A stretch of DNA of 64,000 nucleotides, taken from Stichopus chloronotus. Lineage: Eukaryota; Echinodermata; Holothuroidea; Aspidochirotida; Stichopodidae. Shown piece by piece: positions 50,501 to 62,500 of this stretch. How positions within the stretch are numbered: position 1 is the first letter of the stretch; each line of letters starts with the position of its first letter. Position numbers and translations under genes: made by a program. The DNA is taken from the NCBI GenBank assembly GCA_021234535.1, contig CM037832.1, forward strand, positions 4,075,359 through 4,139,358, given 5' to 3'. The notes below the pieces were generated by a model. The model worked only from the letters and a program-made list of their open reading frames with translations. It was not told the DNA's origin and did no database searches.

Positions 50501-53500
50501 TTAGGTCACCATAGGTCAAACTGTAAAACCTTGTAAACACATTATCTTGAGAAGGGTAATATTAACTGATGTCATATATTTGATGTATGGGTTGGCCATA
50601 CTGGGTAGGTGATCCCTGTCGGTTTTGGTGGAGGTCAAAGTCATCTGAGGTCACCATAGGTCAAACTAGGGAAACCTTGTAAACTTTATATGTCAGGTAG
50701 GGTAACAGTAGGGCATCTCACATTTAGCTTTTGGCTTTCTGGTTCCAGTTTTGAAATTTACGAAAAAAGACTACTTTTTGCAAAAATTAATTCCACAGTG
50801 GGATGAAAGTCAGGTATTTTAATTCCACAGTTCATTAGTTGACCCTGTCACATCATCTTCCACAGAGAGAAGATTGCAGTTGACATTGTTCAGGGTTGTC
50901 TGGTGGTTGCCTGCACATTGTGTGCATTCATCAGTTTAGTCTGGCTTCGGGAACAGGTGACCCATGGGGGAGGTCCTGACTGGCTGAATTTACCCCAACA
51001 GAATGAAGAACAAGCTCCTCCTCCTCCTGCCGCAGAGCATCAACAGGAGAATGAAGAGGATGGTCAGAATGGCCCTCAGCAGCGGCAACAGCAGCATGCT
51101 CAGCCTCAAGCAGCAGAGGTTAGATCATCTTTGGTGGAGGAGTGATGAAGGAGGGGTGATGAAGGATTGAAGGAGGGTGGAAGACTGGATGAAGGAGGGG
51201 TGATGGAGGGATGAGTAATGGATGAACGAGGGGTGACTGAGGGGTGAATGAGGGGTGAATGAGGGATGAAAAAGGGGTGACAGGGGGATGAGTAAGGAAT
51301 GAAGGACGGATGAAGGAGGGATGGCGGAGGGATGAAGTGCAGTACAGGTCAAGTATAACTCCCAAAGCTGTGCGATTATGCTTGATTAAACTCCTTTATA
51401 CTTGTTTATATGTTTTACACCTTTTTGTATTCTTTTCTATATTCAGCATCTATGCACGGTGTACGCGCGTATAGACAAATAGTTCTTTGTTTCCCGATAT
51501 CGATTGCCTCTTATGTGTGCATACGGTCATACAAACAGGTACACTGCATCACTGTGTGAAATTTTCAGCCGTTTGAACAGAGCATGAGCAAATGAAGAAG
51601 CAGCAGTGCTGTGGGAAGTACTATAGGTGGTCACACCAAACAAGTTTTGGCTGGATCAGTTTACGTCCTGGTGCTTCAGTGCTGATGTGTGCATCGATGT
51701 AAATGGCTTTTAATTAGAAAGGCGGGGAGGACACAGTGAAAGAATTTAATCAGTTTTGTTCTTAGCAGTTCCCTTGCTGGCATGCTGTCAGAGGTGGGTG
51801 GACTTAAAGGGGCATAGATATGATAGCCTTATTGCAGTTTTGCATTTATTGCAATTGATCGACCCTCCTGCTACTTAGGCCTGTACTGCACACATTCCTG
51901 TGGTCACATGCATATGTTCGTGTATCTTTTGCCTTCTTGTACTCACTCCCACTACTAACTCTTCTTGACATTTTTCCAGTGTCTGATACTTTAAAGTGAT
52001 TGCGTGCGTAGGCGAAAAGTAAAAACATTGACATTTCATCTCCAAAAGTTTGGTAAGGCTTCTAATTACACCAGTCAATCTGGGAAAATATATAGGTTTC
52101 AGTTCGTAAATTAGTCAAAACAACTCAGGATCACTGACGCCGCAATGTAGTGTACAGTTCGTAGGTTATTTGTAAATGCAGTGCTTCCTCTCACCAAATA
52201 CTACAATTCCCCATACCTACCAAGGAGCGACGACTTGAGTAGTATGTTTTTGATACGCTAGTGATACCTGTACTGCTGCATATTCATTATGTAGGCGCTT
52301 GTAGTAAGAACCGTTAATTTTCAACTATGATTTCTGTTTTTTACTGTTGTTATGCCAATCCTGTTGCTTTTCGAAGTAGTTACTGTCATTTTCCTTTATT
52401 GAAAAACATAGTCTGTTCATGTACAACCTCACGTGTACCTTTAAAAATAAAGAAAAAGTTAAGATCAAACGTAATCTTATCTTTTTGGTTTTTCAGTACA
52501 CACGCAATCACTTTAAAGTCTTCTCAAAACGATTGGAGAAAAATAATAAACAAAGCCAACCACAAATATCAAGTATAAACACGTGTAGGGATCATATGCG
52601 GTGTATACGTGGTGTATACGTGTCGTTTTCTTGTCTTTGACATTTACTTGTTTATACTTGTTTAAACATTTTTGTCCATTTTTTGGCACGTATAAATGTC
52701 CATTTGTACGAACGCTTTACCGCAGGGGTGACAAAGGGATGAAGGAGGGGTGATGGAGGGGTAAAGGAGGGGTGACTGAGGGTTTAAGGAGCGATGAAGG
52801 AGGGATGACAGAGGGATGAATGAGGGTTGAAAGTGGAACTTAAAGTTTGTTGTGTCAACCTATATGACATCTGTAACAACAACCTTTGAATTCAGGGAGG
52901 TTGTCTAACAGGAGGATTGTTAGTTAATGTGCAGTATTCTTTGAATTGAACTTTGAAAATGCACTCTGCAAAGGTTATCGGTAAAATTTGGCCTTGGCAA
53001 AAAGTCCTTTTATTCTGAGAAAACACAATAAATTTAATTTGAATTGAACCTGACAAGTAGGACATACACTAAAGGAAAATTTGAATATGAACTGTTTTTG
53101 TCAATCTAACATTCAATTGAGTGTAACAGTTTTGGCTGTTTTTTGCTCTTTGCTATTATTATTGTTATATTGATGCCTTATTTAGAGGATGACTGCCTAT
53201 TTTCTGAAGTCTTTCTCATGAGCACCTATCCTCCTTTTGAAGAATTTTGATCTTTGAAAAAAAAGTAAAAAGATTGTGGAAGATTACGATGTAGACGCCA
53301 AAGCTGCACGGCCCTTTTCCGAAGGTATTGACTTGGATTATTTACCCCATCAATCTTATTGTAGTTTGACTGGGTTGACCATTTCAAGGAAAAAAATCCT
53401 GTCAGTCTGCGAAATATCAAAAAATGTTTGATTTCATTTTCCCAACTGTCTCGGGCAACTACTTGCCAAGATCTGTAATATGTGCTGCCTGTAGTCCCCT

Positions 53501-56500
53501 TTTCCTTGAAACTATGAAAGGAAACATCACTTCATCTGGCAACGGAGCCATCTGGCAATCCTAGATTCAAATAATTCACTGTTCCCAGTTGAAATGTTTT
53601 TCCTCCCTTAAACTCATCTTTTATGGCACAAATAAAATGTATAGATACAGGCAAGAGAGAGGCAGAATATGAGAACAGTTTGATAACAGTATCCTCGTAT
53701 GATTCCTCCAACTGTTCAAAGAAAAGCACGTCGCGTGAAATTCCTTGTCTTTGTATACTCAGATCGCCATTGTTTCTCCTAGATTAATTTCCATTTTCGA
53801 GCTTATTTAAGAGTGTAATTTTCCTCTGTTAGAACAACGAAAATGGTGAGGACGATCCCATAGCTATCGTCGTTGGTGAAGGGAACAATGCCGTCAACAA
53901 CGACGAAGGAGGAGAGAACAATGCCAACCAAGGTGGGCTGCAGAACTCTAAACACCAAATGCTTTGCATGATTTCGTCAACATGGCATTCTCTGTGTCCA
54001 AAGACGAAGAAGTGACATTTGCCCAACCTGTAGCATACAGGACAGATTAGATTGCTAGGTGGTGCCCATACCTTTCAGCACTAGGCGTTATTAGCCAGCA
54101 AAGTCTCCACAATTAAAACTTTTCAGATGAGAGTTGTGTTGTAGTTGGCAGTCTAGTTTGCAATCAGAGTTTATGCTGAAGTCGCAGTTCATTTTAATAC
54201 TGTCTTTGCAGTAGCAAATTTTTTTAGGGCCAATTCAAAATGGGGTCAAAATAGATTAAAAGGGAAAAATTGCCAGGTGAAACCAGGCCAACGCTGGAAA
54301 TAACCACCAGCATAATTTTTAGGAGAGTTGTTATCATACTCATTTTTCTGGGTTGAAGAGACGCAGCTTTTATCAGTTCTTATTCATTTAGAATGCCAGA
54401 GGTGATTCAGAAGCACTGTTTTGCTTCATGTTATTATTTTGGAATGTACAAATGGAACGCAGACATCATTCATATTCTAGAAAGTGTCATAAAACTTATA
54501 AAAGGTTATGCTGTTATTATTTCCTTCAAGAACACGGGTTCCCGTTCGAACTGGACGTACTGCATACAATACTATTAACGTTGATTTTGTTTGAATCGAC
54601 TCTACCTGTTTCTCTTCCATATCTAGTTTTAGCTAGTATTAAAATGGCTGCTGATGCTAGTTGGCAGGATTCTTGCTAACAAAATATTAAATCTATATCA
54701 CACAGCAATAGTAGTAAGGGAGAGTGCCTTCTTTTAAGAAGACTGCACTGTCTGGCGATTCCAACCTTTGTGTGTCCTTTAATAACGTGCATGAACCTTG
54801 CATGCTTGAGTTGTCCCATAGCAACAACCAGCCAAGTTAATGAGCAAGCACCTTGGCAACCTTAAATGCTGATTTGTCCGATCTACATCTGCAGAGTCAC
54901 AAAACGTATTCAGTTGATAAAGAAGCTTTTGGTATTGTAATTATAATTGTGTGTCAACATACTTATAATCATGAATTTAGAAGGAAATTTCACCCGAGAA
55001 TCAAGTAAGAAAAGTGTTTGGTATACAATGTACAGCGTATTTATGTTCATCGTATGGAGTGTATCGCTTTGATAGTGGGTTTGATGGCACAAAGGGATAG
55101 ATGTTAACCTTTTTATTTGCTGGTTAGTAAAACCTATTGAGGACATTTTGTGTTAATACTTGGTTCAGATCAAATGTTAATCATAATCATTTCATTCTTT
55201 TGATAGTCAAAATTATGATTTATGTCTTCGCCTCATCTTCATCACACAGATGACATAAACTGGAATGCATTGGAATGGGACCGAGCAGCAGAGGAGCTAA
55301 CTTGGGAGAGGATGCTTGGTCTTGATGGTTCTCTAGTCTTCCTCGAGCACGTGTTCTGGGTCATGTCATTAAATGCCTTATTCATATTCCTGTTTGGTGA
55401 GGATTGATTAAATTAACTATTTCGGCGTTACAGCTGTCTGTCAGTTGGCATTGCCCTGGCAACCAAGAGTGACATTTGCATATTGTTGTTGGATTTTTTA
55501 CAAAACAAAGACACATAGTCTGACCCGTCTTGAAGTACAAACACTCTAGGCTTCATTCTTGGATTTTGCTAATTTTGCAACTTCTTCATCATTATTAGGA
55601 TGCATTGTATTGATATTGCTGTAAAGTGTGTGACAGGTTCTGCTGCTGTGTAGTCCAGTGTGTTGAAAAGTTCTGTGAACATAGTCCTCATTGAGCATTA
55701 AGAAACTGATCAAACCCCTGGTTAAGACTACTTGGAACAGCCCTCTGTTAATAATTTCTTGCCAGCTGTTGTTGGTGTGTTGATAGTGCATTGTGAGTAG
55801 ATGATCCCTATTGTTTTAAGTGGGGGTCAAAGGTCATGTGAGGTCAGTAGAAGACATGGTTTTAAAACCATGTAAACACAGTATCTCAAGGAGGGAAATG
55901 TGCTTGAACTTCAGTGGTATTGCGTTGGTAGTCCACTGTAGGTAGATGACCTCTGTTGATTTTCATGGAGTTTAAAGGTCATTTGAGGTCATCACAGGTT
56001 ACAGTATGAAAGCATATTAAGGATTATGTCTCAGCAACTGAATATAATTGGCACTTTATCACTTGATGAGTAGATGATCTCTGTTACTTGAATCACCCCA
56101 TGGGACGCTGAGGAAATCGTCTTTTCATACGTAGTCAAATGTTAAAATCACAGAGTTAATGATCTAACAGATGTGTATTTATAGCTGACAGTTGTGGACC
56201 TACTTGTTTAACAATTGTGTAATATTTTGGGAAAGTCAAGTGTCACATCTTGTCATCACTGAAGTGTAATAGGATGGATCATTCCCATCTTCCCCCTCCC
56301 CAAGAAGTAGATGTTTAATGGCAGATAAATGTTCCTAAATAGCCTTTGGTCTCATTTTCTTCAGCAAGCTATTAAAAGCCTGTTTTTTCTTTTGTTAACC
56401 ATCTCAAATCAATCATTTAACATCACTCAACATAGCTTTTTAGATTTCTCAGCTACTTATTTGCCAGCAACTCCCTGCCAAGATTAACAGAGTACTTTTT

Positions 56501-59500
56501 TTCAGTTACCTTTTCCCAAGAGAAAGCAGGGAAATATTTTTCAGGTTGCCTTTTTCAGGCTTTAACCACACTTTGGTGTTGGGTATTTTCTATCCACTTT
56601 ACTACCTTGATTTAGTCACAGATATATCATTACCGTAATTTTCATATGTGGTTTACATTCGTGTTTTGCATTCTTGATTTGTTTTTCGTTATGATATGGT
56701 GGCTTTCCTTCTCCCTTGGAAAGCCAAACTTTTGCTTAAACTGATTGCATACATGTGTTTGAAAAAAAAAGGAGATATTGGCAAGGAATCACAAAGTCCT
56801 TTGACTTTCTGGTTCAATATTGCCATGGTCAACGTAAAGTAATCGCAATTTTCGTTCATGGAGAAGTTTCTTTTGTTCCTTCTCCTTGTGTTGGTTATAT
56901 TCTCATATCTTGTATCTGGGCAAATGTCATTGAGGCATACAGAAAATAAAAACCCACTCACTCTTACTTGTACACATTCCTCAATTTTCTTGTTACACAT
57001 TGTTACAGTTGATGAGCCCTTTACTGATTCCTCGTAATTTTCTGGTTTAATACCATCGTTACTCATCTATGGTTATCTGTGTCTTCTCCTTTCACAGCAT
57101 TTTGTCCGTATCACGTCGGTAAGTTCGGCACAGTCGCTCTGAGCCTGCAGGATATGTTCCAGGAGTCACACTTCCACGGCCTGCTGACCACGATGTTGGG
57201 CTACGTTACCTTAGCTGTCACACTGCTGGTGTTTCACGTATCCTCTGAATTTTAATTCCCATGGTGACGTCACCACAGATGACAATGACAACAGTTTATT
57301 TCTGGTACATATGTAAACAATACTTCACAGCAGATTCACCAGAACAAAAAGAGTAAGGGAGGGAAAGGAAGCAAAAAAACTTATAAGCATTTTCCTCCAG
57401 ATAATATAAATTACATCTGATGAATAATATTACAACTTAAGGTTCATGTGAGATAGAAAAGATAAATGCAGGGGATTATTACCCAAATTCAAGGTTAATT
57501 TTAGTCACCCTGGGAGTGGCAATCTTGTCCTGAAAGTGCCTGCAAAGTCAGGCTCCAAAAATAACGTACATATTTTTTTTTTTGGGGGGGGTTTATCTGA
57601 TGTCTTAGTCTGGTCTTGCTAATACCATAATACATCTCAAGATAGCATGTATTAATAGATGTCTCATATATTATACCATCTTTATCCATCTTAATAAGAG
57701 CAAGAATTGGTTTATAATATTTTGCTCGGTTCTTCACCTTGACAATATATATCTGGCAGTACATTTTCAAGTTCTTCAGCTGCCTGCAAGCCAGTCGGAT
57801 CCTCGGCATGTCGTTCATCGTCCTGAAGGTGTTTCTACTCCTGATCCAGGACATCGGGGTGACACCGCTGGTATGCGGCTGGTGGATTGATATCTGTTCT
57901 TTGGTGAGTGAGGCGATTCGATTCGGACCAGTGGTAGACTTATGTGTGACAAGTTCAGTGATAGACTTCCGTGTGGCTTGTGCAGTGGTAGAATTATGTA
58001 TGGCTAGTGCATTATTAGACTTGCCTGTGACAAGTTCAGTGATAGACTTGTGTGGCTAGTGCAGTGGTAGACTTACATGTGGTTAGTGCAGTGATAGATT
58101 TTTGTGTGTACCTAGTGCAGTGATAGACTTACATGTGGCTAGTGCAGTGATAGACTTACATGTGACATCCCTCCAGATACAGACTGAGAATGGCAAGATG
58201 GTTATCGTTAACAGAACAGTCTAAGCCTTAAAAAATTTTGTTTGTCAACATGAATGCTGCTATGTGACATTCCTACCATTGGCTAGTTGGCATCTGAAGT
58301 ATGATTAGTCTTCGCCAAAATAGCAACTTCCCGTTTTCTCATTTTACTTTGCAGTCACTGTTCAACATCAGCCTTTGGGATCGGATCAGGAGCTTCCACA
58401 ATGCTCCTGGCACTGCCATGTTTCTGCATTGGCTCGTTGGGATGGCTTTTGTCTTTTACTTTGCGTCTTTTATAATATTGCTACGTGAGGTGAGGCCTTC
58501 CTCCTCTTTATTGTATTTTGGAAACTCTTGTCATTGTTGATTGAGACATGTGTCTTTGAGTTCACTGCAAGTATCTCTCATCGCAGAATACACTTCGTCA
58601 AATGATTGGAACCCTCACAGTTTCCTTTATTTTACTCATAATATCATGTATGTTTCTATGCCTATATCAAATATCACACCTAATACAAAGCCAGGATCGC
58701 TGCTCATGGGATCCACTTACTTGAAAAGAGTGCATCAATATCTAGACTTCTTGGTTTAAAATTGCAAACTTTCCTGTGCTTTCTTGAATAGAGTACATGC
58801 AAACTCAGTTTTTGTTGATTTCCCTATGTCAGTCTTGCTGTTGCAATGAATAACAAAATCAAACTGCTAAAAGTCATTCTTGACAGGTCAAAGTTTTGAA
58901 GCTCCACGTATGCTCTTGCGAAACTTCACACACGAAACGTACATATGTCCATGACCAGTTCAAAATGGTGGTTGTGGTATTCAGCATAAACATGCCCCTG
59001 GCAACTGATTATTTATTAAACTAGTCCAGAAACACCCAAGTGATCACTCTACACATACTTCAGAAAGCTGGCTGTTTCATGTTCACAAGAGGCTTCAACA
59101 TGCCATCACAGATCTTTCAATGTAGTAGGTTTAATAATGTGGAACAACCTCCTGAAGGGCTACCATCTAATCAGTCCTTTAAATCAAAACTCCAAAACTT
59201 TTCTTCTTTTCTAGAAGTTTCAATGATCAAACTCACTTTTTTTCTTTTGTTTTTAGTTCCTGTCTTTGTCTTTCTTTTCTTTCCTCATTTTTGTTGTTTG
59301 TGAAGCACCATTGAATGCACCTGTAATTCTAGAAACCATATTAAATACATTTATCAGAGGTCATGAGTTTGTTGACATCAACTCATGTACTGATTTGTAC
59401 AAATTTTATTTGGTACCTTATGTCATGTATTATTTTGCATCTATACCAGTATTATGGTTTTCCGGAGTCAAATTAGTTTTCATATATTGCTGTGGAGGAG

Positions 59501-62500
59501 TATGATTCATGCCACTCTCCCCCACCCCTCCTCCCACAAGACAGAATGGCATTTCAGAGATAAACCACAATTCTGCCTCTAAGTATTATCCCATTTGTGG
59601 AGATGTCAAATATCCCGTCCTGTGTAGCCCCGTCACAGGGAGTCACGTTTATCACAGGTCGTGGATACCAGGGTTATGTCATCAGTATACTCACATTCAT
59701 GCCATCTTCATACCTAGCTGACCTCATTAACTCCAGCTTGCCACCCCTGTCTCTCATGATGAGCCTATGGCATTTTGCAATGAATCTCAATCTTTCCTTT
59801 CCTACCTGCAGGTCCTCAGGCCGGGTGTCTTGTGGTTCCTCAGAAATTTCAATGACCCAGATTTCAACCCAGTCCAAGACATGATCCACATTCCCGTATA
59901 CCGTCACGCCAGGCGGTTTCTCATGTCTGTCATAGTATTTGGGACGGTTGTCCTGTTGGTTCTTTGGTTGCCAATACAGCTCATTCAGAAGGTATTTTCG
60001 GGATTTTTGCCTTACTACATCAATCTCTACAGGTGAGTGGACGCATAGAGTGTGTCAGACGCACCTGGGATGCATCAGGTATTCTTGTGCAAAGAAAAGA
60101 TGGAGGATGTATACCACAAAATATATTCAAAGAAGGATGCTTCTAATAGAAGGAAACGTGCTGTCAAAAACCTCTTATATGAATCCACATTATTGGCCTT
60201 ATGCATCTGTTAATAGACAAGCCTACTGAGTGTCATCAGTGGCTCGACAGCCTTGCATGCGATGTTTGACACTATGAACATGCATATGCCGTGATGATTG
60301 AACTCTATGAATGAACAAAAAAGTGATTCCAAAGCTTTTCTTGTGGTGTTAAAAACTATTAATGAACGAAGCAGCCTTTCATGTGAAACACTGTGAACGA
60401 ACAAAGCAATGACTCTTAATATCTTTCCTACCAGTCATGTCTTTCTCTACCTCTGAAACACTGGGCTAGACTGGCCGCTCATTTGGGATACCTAAATGTG
60501 GTAAACGTCCAAGCAAAAGTGTAACATCTGTGAGAAAACTTCACTAGTGGCTGGTGTAGTGGCTGTTCATTTTGTGGGTGTATTTCATAGTATGTACGTG
60601 TACCTGATACTGAAGAAGCCTCCCATTTACAACTTGTAATTTTCAGTCAGTTTGCAACAACAGCTGTGGCATATGAAATGTCATTATTATGCAAACAGTA
60701 TGTAAAATGTATTTAGTGACACAAATCATTTAAGATCTGTTTGTACTGCGATGTTAACCGTAGGAACAACAAATTTGATAGTACTTCTCTATGTCAGCAA
60801 GTCATATTTGCAACCAATGTTCTGTTTTGAAAGTAACGAATGCATGACACATAAAGTGCACTTGAAATGTTCGGACTCTACTGACTTTCATCGTTAGACT
60901 TGCATGAGTTTGAACTATGTTTACCATGAGGGATCTTTATAGTAATCAGTGGTTATAAGGAATAGACTGATGCACTCAGTACTCGAATGAAGGACATCCA
61001 TTATGCTGGTTTTATCACAGTTGGATGAATGTCTTTTTTCCAAAGTATTATACTGTCCTTGTTGTTTGTTCGTAGCTTCCTGAATTAGAATTGAATTAGT
61101 CACTGAGATTAGCTGCCAAGGTGCTGTTTATAATGACTAGCTTAAGGGGTTGGTTTTTGGTTTCAATGAAATTGAAACCTCTGTTATCAAAGATGTCGTG
61201 CATTTGTGTGGATTTGTGCATGCGTGCGCTTGTGATGCATCGATGGAAAACAAAATATCTCAAGAAGGGAACTTTTGACAAATCTTTTATTTGGTATACA
61301 GGTGAACCATATTAGTACAAAATCCCGATTGTTTTTGGTGGAGGTCAAAGGTCAGCAGAGGTCAAAATGTGAGAACCTTGAAAGGCAAAATCTAAATATG
61401 ATGCAAGCTTGTACTAATCTTATATTTCACTTGATGAGTACAATCATATTGGGCTCAAGATCCCCATTATTTTTGGTGAAGGTCAAAGGTCAAATGAAGT
61501 CAGCAGCCGCCAAACTGCAAATAAACTTATCAACATATTGGAATAAGAATGTAAGTTTGAACGGATTTCATCTAAAGTCAGATGAAGGACTATACAATGT
61601 GCAGAATATTTGGGGTGTGCCATGTCAGGTACATGTACAGTTTATCATAGCTCAATGCCTTTTGCTTTATGTAAATTACTGTGAACAGCTAGGCTTGGCT
61701 GCATCAGTGAAACAGCTTGACATTCATAAATTCTGGTTCAATTTGGTGACTACTTGGAGGTTGTTCTATCATTTTATCTCACTGTTATTCAAAGCAGTGC
61801 CACTCTTTTCTATTGTGTTGTTGTAGCAATAATACATAACAACGCAAGAGATATCTATTTCCTTATGGCAGTGCCTCTCAACTGGAGTTGGCAGGTATTC
61901 CTCGGGTGGTTGCTTAGGGGTGTCTTAGGGGTGAATTTGGAAGAGAGAGGATGAATAGAGTTTTTGTAAAAAATAATTTACCTCCAGTGATTGTAGTAAA
62001 CAGTAAATTGTTTTTCGCTGAAAGTAATGACAAGTGTTAGCAGATTCTAGCAAGATGCATTGCACAAATTATGGTATGCTATGAAATAACTATGTCTGTT
62101 GGTTAGTTGGTTGATAAAATGGTTCAGGAATTCTCCTAAAAAGTGCGCAGCCTTTTGCAGCAACTGATTAATTTCAATGAAGATTTACAACAATGCATAT
62201 TCACACACACACAACTCACAGCTCTGTTAAAGTGAGGGGAGTTGTTTTACTTTCTCAACCACAAATGATCTCTCCACAGTGATGCACCTGTCAGTGAACT
62301 ATCTCTGGAACTACTCCTACTTCAGGTGGTACTACCGGCTTTGTTGGAGCAAGGCCACACCCGCCAGTGGCTCAAAAACCTCATCAAGTACTGGGCTCTC
62401 TTTGCCAGCTGGCTATTGTAAGTGTCCTTTCAAACTAGAATTCATATTTCTCATCCCATGATCTCCAGCAATTGGGTTAACATCCCTCACTCTTCCCCTT

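Noticed and set aside
51120..51365. Pro/Ser/His-rich minus-strand frames
   Set aside because: Direct product of the GATGAAGGAGGGGT minisatellite. Two overlapping frames give the same kind of repeat.
56689..57066. 125-codon frame on the minus strand upstream of MARCHF6 exon 9
   Set aside because: It lies in a MARCHF6 intron on the opposite strand, with no similarity and low-complexity composition.
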